Source: Cohnella herbarum (GTDB lineage: Bacteria; Bacillota; Bacilli; Paenibacillales; Paenibacillaceae). From it: 64,000 nucleotides of DNA. The stretch covers positions 7,312,001 to 7,376,000 of the forward strand of contig NZ_CP051680.1 of the NCBI RefSeq assembly GCF_012849095.1, read 5' to 3'. This document shows positions 44,830-53,641 of the stretch, one piece after another. Each line of letters starts with the position of its first letter. The stretch's first letter is position 1. The position numbers and the translations under genes are program-made. Below the pieces are notes generated by a model. It was given only the letters and a program-made list of their open reading frames with translations. It was not told the DNA's origin and ran no database searches.

Positions 44830-45699
44830 ATGAATCTCGGCGTATTCACGGAATATATCTCCGCGGCAACGATAGAAGAGCTTGCGTTCAACATCGGAGA
44901 AATGAATTTGCGAAGCGTCGTTCTTAGTTCCTATCCGGGTTTGGACATAGACTTCGATCGGCCTTCGAAAGAACATTGCCATCGCATCAAGACGGCTTTC
45001 GCGCAAGCTGGGATTGAAATCGCTGCCGTTTCCGGGTACAGCAACCTGCTTCACCCGGACGAGAACGCCAGGAAGACGATTCATCGTCGATTTGTCGGAA
45101 GCATGCGGCTCTGCGAAGGAATAGGCGCTTCGATGCTTTGCTCGGAGACGGGCACTTTCCATCCGAAGAACGAGTGGGAATGGAGCCCGGATAACGTAAC
45201 GGAGCAAGCGATGGAGCAATTGGTCGAATCGATCCGACCGCTCGCCGTCGAAGCGGGCAAGCATGGCATTAACCTCGGCTTCGAGCCATACGTGATGAAC
45301 GTCGTTCATTCTCCGCGACGAGCGGACGAATTCATAAGACGGTTGGCGATGAATAACGTGAAGCTTGTTGCCGATCCGGCGGGCATGTTGACGGCGTCCA
45401 CGTTAAATACACAGGCAACATTCTTACCGGACATGTTCCGGTATATCGCTCCTCATATCGGGCTCGTTCATGTCGAAGATTGCCGCCCGGACCCGGAAGG
45501 CCATTTTCAATGGCTGGGCGCCGGAGAAGGCGAGATCGACTACCCCTTGTTTATGGAGTTGTTGATAGGTAGCGGGTATAGCGGTCCCCTTATTTTGGAG
45601 CATTTGACGGAGGAACGTATTCCCGAATCGAGGGAGTTCGTAAGGCGGCAATGGATCGACGCAACAATGCGCTTAGGAAGGAGCGGCTACGATGATTAG
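44830..45699 (+). CDS. Sugar phosphate isomerase/epimerase (AP-endonuclease-2 TIM barrel)
   Basis: This 289-residue TIM-barrel protein of the xylose isomerase-like superfamily shows the usual metal-binding residues. They are Glu in LGFEPY near residue 155, Asp in LVADPAGM near 183, His in LVHVEDC near 215 and Glu in LILEHLTEE near 257. It is expected to isomerise or epimerise an intermediate made by the upstream oxidoreductase. GAGGAGAGAGG precedes ATG 44830. It overlaps the next gene by 8 bp. Confidence 0.85.
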   Translation: MNLGVFTEYISAATIEELAFNIGEMNLRSVVLSSYPGLDIDFDRPSKEHCHRIKTAFAQAGIEIAAVSGYSNLLHPDENARKTIHRRFVGSMRLCEGIGASMLCSETGTFHPKNEWEWSPDNVTEQAMEQLVESIRPLAVEAGKHGINLGFEPYVMNVVHSPRRADEFIRRLAMNNVKLVADPAGMLTASTLNTQATFLPDMFRYIAPHIGLVHVEDCRPDPEGHFQWLGAGEGEIDYPLFMELLIGSGYSGPLILEHLTEERIPESREFVRRQWIDATMRLGRSGYDD

Positions 45700-45988
45700 A
45701 CATCTAATCGTGTTTAACATACGAACAGGCGCCACGCAAGAAGAATGCATGCGAGTTATTCAACGAGGCCGGGAGCAACTGCTGACCATACCCGGCGTTA
45801 TCCATTTTTCCTTCGCTATCTCGGTTAACTTAGACGCGAGGTATAGATATAGCCTGGCTATTGATTTTACGGATGAAAGCGTTATCGAGAGTTACAAGCA
45901 TCACCCGGTACATGTCGCTTACGCGGATGATTACTTCCGCCCACTTGCTACGGATAGATTAACGATCGACTACAGACTTATAGACTGA
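45692..45988 (+). CDS. Dabb (stress-responsive A/B barrel) domain protein
   Basis: This small 98-residue protein has the ferredoxin-like A/B barrel fold (MIRHLIVFNIRTGATQEEC at the start, PGVIHFSF, then YRYSLAIDFTDESVIESYKH and HPVHVAYADDYFRP). Members act as dimers and some are enzymes or accessory proteins in degradation pathways. It is embedded in the catabolic operon and translationally coupled to its neighbours, so it most likely has a metabolic role here. Confidence 0.82.
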   Translation: MIRHLIVFNIRTGATQEECMRVIQRGREQLLTIPGVIHFSFAISVNLDARYRYSLAIDFTDESVIESYKHHPVHVAYADDYFRPLATDRLTIDYRLID

Positions 45989-45996
45989 GGTTGCCT

Positions 45997-46773
45997 ATGA
46001 AAATGATCATTGTCAATAACTACGAGGAGATGAGTGAGGCCGCCACGGAGCTTGTCGCCGACGCGATAACGGCGAATCCATCGCTGAAGCTCGGATTAAC
46101 TACCGGTAATACTCCGGTCGGACTTTATAGCCGTTTATGCGAACGATACCGTGCAGGAAACCTTCTATTGAATGAAGTCCGCGTGATCTCGACGGAAGAG
46201 TACTTAGGCGTACCTCCGGAAGATCAGCGCAGTCTCTTTTCTTGGCTGAACCGAGTATTCATACATCCATGCGGAATCGCTCCCGACCGGATTATTCGCA
46301 TGCGGGGAGAAGATATGGAGCCTCAGCTCGTTTGCGAGCAGTTTGATGAAGAGATACGGAATGCCGGCGGGATCGACCTGATCGTCGAAGGAATCGGCCG
46401 CAATGGCCACATCGGGTTTAATGAGCCCGGATCGTTGCCCGCCGCCCGGTCGCGTATCGTAGCACTGACTAACGAGACACTGGACCACAATTATCAATAT
46501 TGGCATCATTCGGTTCCGCAATACGGAATGACGATCGGCCTGGCGACGATATTGGCGGCGAAGCATATTGTGCTGATGGCGTCCGGAGCATCGAAGGCGG
46601 AGTCGCTGCTCCAGGCATTGACGGGACCGGTAACGGCCGACGTTCCTGCCTCTTACTTGCAGAACGTCCCGAATGTAACGGTTGTAGCGGACAAAGAAGC
46701 CGCGAAATTGATCGTTGAACGTCAAGGAGCTTTTCTCGAAGGGAAGGTACAAATCGCATGTCGATATTCTTAG
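45997..46773 (+). CDS. NagB-like glucosamine-6-phosphate deaminase family protein
   Basis: This 258-residue protein matches the NagB/6-phosphogluconolactonase fold. It has LGLTTGNTPVGLY (phosphate loop, near 36), STEEYLGV near 70 where NagB has the catalytic MDEYVG, GIGRNGHIGFNEPGS near 130, and YGMTIGLATILAAKHIV near 170. The active-site Asp of the DEY motif is Glu here, so the substrate may not be glucosamine-6-phosphate itself. ATG 45997 follows the GAGG site; a TTG two codons earlier is less likely. It overlaps the following kinase gene by 16 bp. It suggests that an amino sugar or a close relative is the operon's substrate. Confidence 0.85.
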   Translation: MKMIIVNNYEEMSEAATELVADAITANPSLKLGLTTGNTPVGLYSRLCERYRAGNLLLNEVRVISTEEYLGVPPEDQRSLFSWLNRVFIHPCGIAPDRIIRMRGEDMEPQLVCEQFDEEIRNAGGIDLIVEGIGRNGHIGFNEPGSLPAARSRIVALTNETLDHNYQYWHHSVPQYGMTIGLATILAAKHIVLMASGASKAESLLQALTGPVTADVPASYLQNVPNVTVVADKEAAKLIVERQGAFLEGKVQIACRYS

Positions 46774-48188
46774 GAGTGGATATCGGAACCTCGGGCATTA
46801 GAGCTGTCGCTTTTACCGAACGGGGAGAGACGTTAGAAGAAGGCAGGACGGAGCTGAACACCGCATATCCGGGCACCGGTTATGTCGAGCAAAATCCGGA
46901 AGATTGGCGGAGGGCGTTATTCGCGTCACTGCAAACGCTAACCGCTAAGTTGGGCGGACGAGCGAATGAAGTGCAGGGGATCGGTTTAACGGGACAATGC
47001 CCAACGTTTACGCTGCAATATCCCGACGGTAAAATGTGGCATACCGCGCTTTTGTATCAGGATAATCGCGCGATTACCCAGAGCGAACGGCTGATCGAGA
47101 AGTTTGGCCGAGCGGAGCTGCATCGCAGAACGGGGGAGGCTCCGAGTCCGTTTTATATCGTTCCGAAGCTGATGTGGCTGCAAGAGCATCGGCCGGATTG
47201 CTTAGTCGACGGGGCTGTCGTTGTTCAGCCGCGAGATGCCGTCGGTTGGTTTCTGACCGGCACGATGGCAACCGATCCAACTCACGCCGCCTGCACGTTG
47301 GCTTACGATATCGAAACGGGGGACTGGATGCGGGATTGGCTTGAACGGTTAGGCTTAGATAGGCTAAGTTGGCCTCGGATTATCCCGTCGAACGGCATGC
47401 TCGGCAAGCTTAGCGCGGAAGCGTCGAAACTGTCCGGGTTACCTGAGGGAATTCCCGTTGCCATGGGGGCGGCGGACAGCCTATGCGCCGTCTATGCGAT
47501 ACAAAAAGACGAACCGGTCGTGTTATACGATGTAAGCGGCACATCGACATGCCTGCATCTTGCGGTGGATCGGCCTGTTGAATCGTATGCGGTCAATACG
47601 TATCCCTACCTCGAGCAGGGCAAATGGTTGGCCGAGGTAGGCTTAAATACGACGGGGATTGCGCTCTCTTGGCTTGCGAAGTTATTTGGTAAGACACTCG
47701 CCGAGCTGATGAACGAAGCGGATAAAATCGAACCCGGTGCGAACGGTTTGTTGTTCCTGCCCCATCTGGGCGGAGGAGAACGCGACGTGCCGACTCGGCC
47801 GGGCGGGTTCATCGGACTGCATCTCGGGCATACGCAAGGGGATATGGCGAGAGCGGTATTGGAAGGCGTGGCGCTCGCTCTCCGTCAGCGAATCGAGTTG
47901 CTGGAACGATCGGGCTCTGCCGTTCGCGAAGTCGTCGTTTGCGGCGGGGGAGCTAGAAGTGGGCTTTGGAATCAAATCAAAGCGGATGTATTCGGACTGC
48001 CGGTTTCAGCTGTGGACCCGCCGGATACGACCGTCTTGGGAGCGGCAATGACGGCTATGCGAATGCTAAATCTTGAGCCTAAAGCCGCTTCGTCGGACTT
48101 GATTTCTTATTTTCCGGATTTAAGGAACAAAGAAAGATACGAGGGAATTTACATGCGGTTCGATAGAATCGAGGAACAACTCAAATAG
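46758..48188 (+). CDS. FGGY-family carbohydrate kinase (xylulokinase-like)
   Basis: This 476-residue kinase has the two actin-like domains of the family. FLGVDIGTSGIRAVAF binds phosphate at the start, LTGQ lies near 75, and GAADSLCAVYA near 235 carries the catalytic Asp. The C-terminal region has GLLFLPHLGGGERDVPTRPG, VVCGGGARSGLWNQIKADVF and TVLGAAMTA. It probably phosphorylates a ketose or polyol before aldol cleavage by the product of the next gene. Confidence 0.9.
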   Translation: MSIFLGVDIGTSGIRAVAFTERGETLEEGRTELNTAYPGTGYVEQNPEDWRRALFASLQTLTAKLGGRANEVQGIGLTGQCPTFTLQYPDGKMWHTALLYQDNRAITQSERLIEKFGRAELHRRTGEAPSPFYIVPKLMWLQEHRPDCLVDGAVVVQPRDAVGWFLTGTMATDPTHAACTLAYDIETGDWMRDWLERLGLDRLSWPRIIPSNGMLGKLSAEASKLSGLPEGIPVAMGAADSLCAVYAIQKDEPVVLYDVSGTSTCLHLAVDRPVESYAVNTYPYLEQGKWLAEVGLNTTGIALSWLAKLFGKTLAELMNEADKIEPGANGLLFLPHLGGGERDVPTRPGGFIGLHLGHTQGDMARAVLEGVALALRQRIELLERSGSAVREVVVCGGGARSGLWNQIKADVFGLPVSAVDPPDTTVLGAAMTAMRMLNLEPKAASSDLISYFPDLRNKERYEGIYMRFDRIEEQLK

Positions 48189-48202
48189 GACGGAGGAGAC
48201 GA

Positions 48203-49063
48203 ATGGCTCTCGTAAACATGAATGACATGCTGCTTCGGGCACGGCAAGAGAACTATGCGGTAGGCGCGTTCGACTTGATTAATCTGGAGTTCGCCGAAGC
48301 GATAATCGCTGGAGCCGTACAACGGCGAGCTCCGGTCATATTAAGCACTGCCGCCGTTCACTTTGATTATGTGAACATGAAATCGCTTGCACCTAGCCTA
48401 GTCAGATTAGCGGAGGAAGCTCCGATTCCCGTCGCGCTTCATCTGGATCATGGAACGGATCTCGAGATGGCGATCCAAGCCATTCGCCTTGGATACACGG
48501 GGATTCAGATCGATACCGCCCACCTTCCGTTCGAGGACAATATTCGCCAAACGCGGGAGGTCGTGAAAGTCGCGCATGCCGTCGGGGTGTCCGTGGAAGG
48601 AGAGCTTGGCTACGTTTCCGGACATGAAGGAGACCATAGCTCCAGGGTAGTTGGCGAAGAGCCGATCTACACGGACGCCGAGCAAGCTGCCGCCTTCGCG
48701 ACGGCGACCGGGGTCGATTGTCTTGCCGTATCCGTAGGGACGGTGCATGGATTGATGAAGGGGGAGCCGAGAATCGATTTCGAGCGATTGCGGTCCATCC
48801 GCGATAGGATTTCCGTACCGCTTGTCATTCATGGCGGTTCGGGGCTAACGGCAAACACGTACGGGCAATTGGTCAGCAACGGGATGTGCAAAATCAATTT
48901 CTACGCCGAGCTTTCCAAGGCGGCCGTGGATTCCATACGCAATCGACTCAGTTTGCATTCCGGGACGAACAGCATAACCCAAGCGTTAGCGGACATGCGT
49001 TCCGCCGTGCAACAGTCGGTTGAACGCAAAATCGAAATTTGGGGCTGCGGCGGGAAGGCGTGA
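48203..49063 (+). CDS. Class II fructose-bisphosphate aldolase family protein
   Basis: This 286-residue zinc aldolase is of the FbaA/GatY/KbaY group. HLDHGTDLEMA near residue 80 holds the catalytic Asp and a zinc His, VEGELGYVSGHEGD is near 130, SVGTVHG is near 178, and VIHGGSGL near 208 binds substrate phosphate and dihydroxyacetone. It probably cleaves the product of the FGGY kinase into DHAP and an aldehyde. GGAGGAG precedes ATG 48203. Its stop overlaps the GTG of a possible start of the next gene. Confidence 0.92.
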   Translation: MALVNMNDMLLRARQENYAVGAFDLINLEFAEAIIAGAVQRRAPVILSTAAVHFDYVNMKSLAPSLVRLAEEAPIPVALHLDHGTDLEMAIQAIRLGYTGIQIDTAHLPFEDNIRQTREVVKVAHAVGVSVEGELGYVSGHEGDHSSRVVGEEPIYTDAEQAAAFATATGVDCLAVSVGTVHGLMKGEPRIDFERLRSIRDRISVPLVIHGGSGLTANTYGQLVSNGMCKINFYAELSKAAVDSIRNRLSLHSGTNSITQALADMRSAVQQSVERKIEIWGCGGKA

Positions 49064-49068
49064 TCGGA

Positions 49069-49872
49069 TTGCCGGCGAGAATAGTAAAAGAACTGGCGTG
49101 CCAAGCCGGAGATGATACGATTCGTTGCCGCTTCCATGCTCCCGTACGCGGCGACAAATCAAGTCCCGTTCCAGGGATTCTCGTCATTCCCGGGTTCGCG
49201 GATACGGCGGTCGGACCGCACAATATGCACGTTCAGTTGGCGGATCGTCTCGCCCGCGCAGGTTATGCGGTTGTTCGTTTCGATTACCGGGGGCTTGGGG
49301 AAAGCGACGGAGACTTCGCTAAGTTTACTCTTAGCCGCGGATTAGAGGATGCAGCATCCGTTCTCGAGCTTCTCTGTCGGCAAGACGAAGTAGATCCCGG
49401 CAAGATCGGCATCGTCGGCTTTAGCTTGGGCGGGACGTTCGCAGCCGAGATCGCCGCTACGAATTCCGGAGTTCGGGCGGTGTCTCTCCTTGCTCCGGTT
49501 GCGTATCCAAGCAAAGTGTTTCCCGCCTTTTTCCAGTCGCGGCATTGGGATCAATTGGAGCGAACCGGCTGGATGGACTGGCTCGGCTGGTCCGTAGGAC
49601 GACCCTTCATCGAAAGCTTGCGCGAGATGGATCCTCTCGCAGCAATGGAGCGAGTCGCTAGCGCCGTGCTTGCGATACATGGAACGAACGATATCGAGGT
49701 TCCGATTGAGAACGCTTACGCCTATGCTGCCATGGGTGCCGAGCTATATCTCGTAGACGGCGCGGACCATCCATTTTCCGGGATGAGGTATAAAGAAGCT
49801 CTTTTCACGAAAATAGGCGAGTGGCTCCACAAGCATTTGGAAATAGATTCGGCCGAGAAAGGCTGCAACTAA
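49069..49872 (+). CDS. Alpha/beta hydrolase
   Basis: This protein of about 267 residues has an alpha/beta-hydrolase fold. It shows VRFDYRGLGESDG near residue 68, the nucleophile elbow GFSLGG near 123, the acid Asp in HGTNDIEVP near 205 and the catalytic His in GADHPFSG near 233. TTG 49069 with GGGAAGG 10 bp upstream is the best start; GTG 49060, overlapping the aldolase stop, is possible. It could remove an ester such as acetyl from the imported sugar (inference). It is part of the catabolic operon and is followed 18 bp later by the binding-protein gene. Confidence 0.85.
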   Translation: MPARIVKELACQAGDDTIRCRFHAPVRGDKSSPVPGILVIPGFADTAVGPHNMHVQLADRLARAGYAVVRFDYRGLGESDGDFAKFTLSRGLEDAASVLELLCRQDEVDPGKIGIVGFSLGGTFAAEIAATNSGVRAVSLLAPVAYPSKVFPAFFQSRHWDQLERTGWMDWLGWSVGRPFIESLREMDPLAAMERVASAVLAIHGTNDIEVPIENAYAYAAMGAELYLVDGADHPFSGMRYKEALFTKIGEWLHKHLEIDSAEKGCN

Positions 49873-49890
49873 CAAATGGGAGGGTTATCA

Positions 49891-51564
49891 ATGAAAAAGA
49901 GACAAGTGCTTAGGATGCGAAAAAAGGCAGCGGGGGTTCTGATTGGTTTGCTCTGTTTGACTCTGGTCATCGGCTGTTCATCGAACAACGGCAATTCTGC
50001 TTCGAGCGGTCAGGCGAGCGGATCGGGCGAACAAAACGCAGAGGTTACCATTACGACCGTGAGAGGATTAGGAGGAGATACCCAATTCAAAAACGGCGAA
50101 ACGATCGAAAACAATTGGCATACCAAATGGGCTAAGGAAAAGCTCGGAATGAATATCAAATACAACTGGATCATTACGGATCAAAGCCAATCGTACAAGA
50201 CCAAGCTGCGCATGATTCTCGCTTCCGGTGAACAGATGCCGGACGTATTCGCCACCTCGGATATAGACATCGTGGCCAATTTCGCCGAAGCCGGCAAGTC
50301 GATGGATATTACCGAGGCGTTCGAGAAGTATGCATCCCCGCGCATGAAGGAACTGTATGCCAAACACCCGGAAGTATGGAACTACGTTACGCGCGACGGC
50401 AAGAAATACGCGCTGCCGTTCTTTACGGGGGGCGAGCCGATATCGGTCATGTGGATTCGCCAGGACTGGTTGGACAAGCTCAAGCTGACGGCACCGACGA
50501 CGATCGAAGAAATGGAACGCGTCATGGACGCTTTCGTGAACCAAGATCCCGATGGCAACAATAAGAAGGATACGATTGGCATGTCTTTATCTCTGAAGGA
50601 TGGGATTACGCCGCATATGAGCGATGCTAGCTTCCTGGTGGGTGCGATGGGAGCGCAAATCCCCGATTACTGGCATGAAGCCGAAGACGGCACCTTGCGA
50701 AGCGGTAACACCGATCCTAAGGTGAAGGACGTACTGGCGAAACTGAACGAATGGTATAGCAAAGGCTACATCGACCGGGAAGCGGCTATTCACGATGCGG
50801 CGAAGGCGACGGAAAGCTTCATCCAAGGCAAGTCGGGTATTGTCTTCGCTTCCTGGTGGGCTCCGCTTTGGCCGCTAGGCGATCTTGTGAAGAACGATCC
50901 GAATGCCGTCTACAAGCCTTATCCCGTGCCAAGCGGTCCGGACGGCAAGAGAGGCGTCATGGGGCAGGTTCCGATCTCGTTTACGCTCGTCTTCAATAAA
51001 GACTTCAAGCATATGGACAAGATGCTGCAGTATGTCGATCAACTTTACGGCTTCGCGTTCGATGATCCGAACTCCGATTTCAAATACGGTTGGGCGGAAG
51101 GCTACGATTACATCATGGAGAACGGTAAGCCGTCGTTTGATCAAAGCAAAATTCCGGGAGGCTTTATCGAAGCGCAGAAATATTTGCTGACGCCGGACTT
51201 CCCGGAAGTGCCGGGCGGTCTCGTCGAGGTGTACAACCGGCTCGCAACCGGCAAAACGCCGGAGACGCCGGCGGAAATCCGTCAGGCGGGCCACGATCCG
51301 ATCGTCATCGAGGGCGGCAAAGTCATTTACTCCCAGATGAAGGACGCGATCTATAACAAGTTTACGACTATCCCTACGGAGACGATGGTCAAGCAGAACG
51401 AAATCCTTCTCAAAATGCAGCGTGAAACGTTCTCAAGCATTATTTACGGCAAAAAGCAGGCGGATGCTTTCGATCAATTCGTCAAGGATTGGAAAGCGAA
51501 CGGCGGCGACAAGATTACGGAAGAAGTAAACGCTTGGTACAAAGAGAGCAAAAACGCCAAATAG
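49891..51564 (+). CDS. Large solute-binding lipoprotein (LipO type) of the fourth importer
   Basis: This 557-residue extracellular binding protein has a lipoprotein signal with lipobox VIGC near residue 25 followed by a Ser/Asn/Gly linker. Segments such as LPFFTGGEPISVMWIRQDWLDK and GKSGIVFASWWAPLWPLGDLV resemble family 1 proteins of the polysaccharide-lyase-associated group. ATG 49891 has GGGAGGG 6 bp upstream; the frame extends five codons more. It feeds the two permeases encoded next. Confidence 0.9.
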   Translation: MKKRQVLRMRKKAAGVLIGLLCLTLVIGCSSNNGNSASSGQASGSGEQNAEVTITTVRGLGGDTQFKNGETIENNWHTKWAKEKLGMNIKYNWIITDQSQSYKTKLRMILASGEQMPDVFATSDIDIVANFAEAGKSMDITEAFEKYASPRMKELYAKHPEVWNYVTRDGKKYALPFFTGGEPISVMWIRQDWLDKLKLTAPTTIEEMERVMDAFVNQDPDGNNKKDTIGMSLSLKDGITPHMSDASFLVGAMGAQIPDYWHEAEDGTLRSGNTDPKVKDVLAKLNEWYSKGYIDREAAIHDAAKATESFIQGKSGIVFASWWAPLWPLGDLVKNDPNAVYKPYPVPSGPDGKRGVMGQVPISFTLVFNKDFKHMDKMLQYVDQLYGFAFDDPNSDFKYGWAEGYDYIMENGKPSFDQSKIPGGFIEAQKYLLTPDFPEVPGGLVEVYNRLATGKTPETPAEIRQAGHDPIVIEGGKVIYSQMKDAIYNKFTTIPTETMVKQNEILLKMQRETFSSIIYGKKQADAFDQFVKDWKANGGDKITEEVNAWYKESKNAK

Positions 51565-51630
51565 ATTCAAAGTCGGCGGCGAAGCAAGTGACGTGCTTTG
51601 CCGCCTTCCACGAAACGGAGTGAACGCAGC

Positions 51631-52566
51631 ATGGGCGAACAAGTCGTCAACCATTCTAAGCCTCGGCGAAGCCGTTTAAGCATGAAGCGGGCCTGGCCCT
51701 TTTATGCGCTGCTGGCTCCCGCCTTTATCGTGACTTTTATTTTTCAATATTTGCCGATGTTCGGAATCGTTATCGCCTTTCAGGACTTTAAGCCGTGGGA
51801 GGGCGTCACCGGCTCGGCGTGGGTCGGATGGGATAATTTCAGCGCAATCTTTACGCTTCCGGACAGCAGGCAAGTTATCGTCAACACGCTGGTCATTTCC
51901 TCGATGAAGATCGTTACCGGGATTACGGTACCGTTCGTGTTCGCGCTGCTGCTCAATGAAGTGCGCCATATGCTCTTCAAGCGTACGGTGCAAACCCTCG
52001 TTTATTTGCCCTATTTTCTATCTTGGGTTATTTTGGGCGGCATTCTGATCGACGTGCTCTCCGTAAAAGGCGGCATCGTCAACCAATTTCTCGGTTTATT
52101 CGGAGTCGATGAGATTTTCTTCCTCGGCGACGGTTTCTGGTTTAGGGTCACCGTTATCGTGACGGATATTTGGAAAGAGTTCGGCTTCTCGGCGATCGTG
52201 TACTTGGCCGCTCTGGCCGGTATCAATCCCTCTCTGTACGAAGCGGCTGTCATTGATGGCGCGAACCGGTGGAAACAAACGCTGTACGTGACGATTCCGT
52301 CGATTATGCCCGTCGTCGTCGTAGTCGGCACGCTGTCGCTGGGCAACATTTTAAATGCGGGATTTGACCAAATTTTCAATTTGTACAATCCCCTAGTCTA
52401 CTCGCAGGGCGACGTCATCGATACATTCGTATACCGCAACGGTCTTGTCGGCGGTGCTTTCAGCTTCGGCGCGGCTGTCGGCTTATTCAAATCGGTCATC
52501 AGCTTTATTCTGATCGCCGTCACTTACTACCTGGCTTACCGCTTCGGGAAATACCGCATCTTCTAA
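51631..52566 (+). CDS. ABC transporter permease (LplB/YteP type)
   Basis: This 311-residue permease has APAFIVTFIFQYLPMFGIVIAF at about residues 25-46, VYLPYFLSWVILGGILID, an EAA loop (SLYEAAVIDGANRWKQTLYV near 205-225) and DVIDTFVYRNGLV. The frame is open 11 codons upstream, but ATG 51631 has a CGGAG site. It is the first permease of the fourth importer and, like its partners, has no dedicated ATPase here. Confidence 0.92.
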   Translation: MGEQVVNHSKPRRSRLSMKRAWPFYALLAPAFIVTFIFQYLPMFGIVIAFQDFKPWEGVTGSAWVGWDNFSAIFTLPDSRQVIVNTLVISSMKIVTGITVPFVFALLLNEVRHMLFKRTVQTLVYLPYFLSWVILGGILIDVLSVKGGIVNQFLGLFGVDEIFFLGDGFWFRVTVIVTDIWKEFGFSAIVYLAALAGINPSLYEAAVIDGANRWKQTLYVTIPSIMPVVVVVGTLSLGNILNAGFDQIFNLYNPLVYSQGDVIDTFVYRNGLVGGAFSFGAAVGLFKSVISFILIAVTYYLAYRFGKYRIF

Positions 52567-52581
52567 GAAAGGGGCGTTATC

Positions 52582-53460
52582 GTGCAGACCCAATCCGTTT
52601 CCTACCGCGTTTTTACGGTGTTCAACTATACGTTCGTCGGCTTGCTGGCATTGCTGTGCATTGCCCCGCTGCTGCATATTCTGGCGGTTTCCTTCAGCTC
52701 TAAAGCCGCGGCCAGCGCGAATCTTGTTTATTTTTGGCCTGTCGACTTTACGGTCGGTTCCTACGCGAAAACGTTCGGTAACAACAACTTTCTCATCTCC
52801 ATCTGGATAGCCATTCAGCGTACGGTACTTGGAACCGCGCTTACGATGATATTGATAGCGATGGCGGCGTATGCCCTGTCGAAAGATAATAAGCCTTATC
52901 GCGGGAGAACGTTTTTTGCTTGGTATTTCTTGTTTACGATGCTGTTCGGCGGCGGACTGATCCCTTCGTATATTGTCGTGCAGAAACTCGGCCTGTTGAA
53001 CTCGTTGTTCGCGCTCATTCTTCCCGGGGCGGTTGCGGTGTTCAGTCTCATTCTGCTGATCAATTTCTTCCGTTCCATTCCGAAGGAGCTGGAAGAGGCG
53101 GCGCTGATCGACGGAGCGGGTCAATTCCGCACGTTATTTACGATTTATATCCCGTTGTCTATGCCGGCTATCGCGACGCTTTCTTTGTTTTCGATGGTTT
53201 ACCATTGGAACTCCTGGTTCGACGGCTTGATCTATATGACGGATTATCGAAAATATCCGCTGTCCTCCTTCTTGCAAACGATCGTGGTGGCGAAAGACTT
53301 TACGAAAATCAATATGGACGTATCCGAACTGAAAAATATTTCCGAACGCTCTTTGCGCGCATCGCAAATTATTATCGGTGCCGTTCCGATTCTGTTCGTT
53401 TATCCCTTCCTGCAAAGGTTCTTTGTCAAAGGGATCATTCTGGGCGGAGTAAAGGAGTAG
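52582..53460 (+). CDS. ABC transporter permease (YtcP type), GTG start
   Basis: This 292-residue MalG-like permease has LHILAVSFSSKAAASANLVY, FTMLFGGGLIPSYIVVQKLG, the EAA loop ELEEAALIDGAGQFRTLFTI near residue 175 and the typical ending FFVKGIILGGVKE. GTG 52582 has a GAAAGGGG site. It is the last gene of the operon that begins at 43743 and is followed by a strong terminator. Confidence 0.92.
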   Translation: MQTQSVSYRVFTVFNYTFVGLLALLCIAPLLHILAVSFSSKAAASANLVYFWPVDFTVGSYAKTFGNNNFLISIWIAIQRTVLGTALTMILIAMAAYALSKDNKPYRGRTFFAWYFLFTMLFGGGLIPSYIVVQKLGLLNSLFALILPGAVAVFSLILLINFFRSIPKELEEAALIDGAGQFRTLFTIYIPLSMPAIATLSLFSMVYHWNSWFDGLIYMTDYRKYPLSSFLQTIVVAKDFTKINMDVSELKNISERSLRASQIIIGAVPILFVYPFLQRFFVKGIILGGVKE

Positions 53461-53485
53461 CTTACGAATGTCCCGTCCATCGATA

Positions 53486-53531
53486 AAAACGCCATCGGCT
53501 CCGAGGAATATGGAGCCGATGGCGTTTTAAG
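53486..53531 (+). terminator. Terminator of the catabolic/import operon
   Basis: The perfect 17-bp stem AAAACGCCATCGGCTCC / GGAGCCGATGGCGTTTT has a 9-nt loop and is flanked by A and T runs, so it may work in both directions. Confidence 0.92.
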
Positions 53532-53582
53532 TTTTTCTATAGCGATTAATAAGTGATGATTGCAGTCTTTTTATCGTCAACC

Positions 53583-53612
53583 TTGGTACATTCGGGAGTT
53601 TCCTGCTATAGT
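53583..53612 (+). promoter_or_regulatory. Sigma-A promoter of the metallo-hydrolase/ABC-F operon
   Basis: TTGGTA (53583-53588), an 18-bp spacer and TATAGT (53607-53612), 30 bp before ATG 53642. Ribosome binding site GGAGGGA is at 53631-53637. Confidence 0.65.
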
Positions 53613-53641
53613 ATACATGAGCACATCATCGGAGGGATTTC

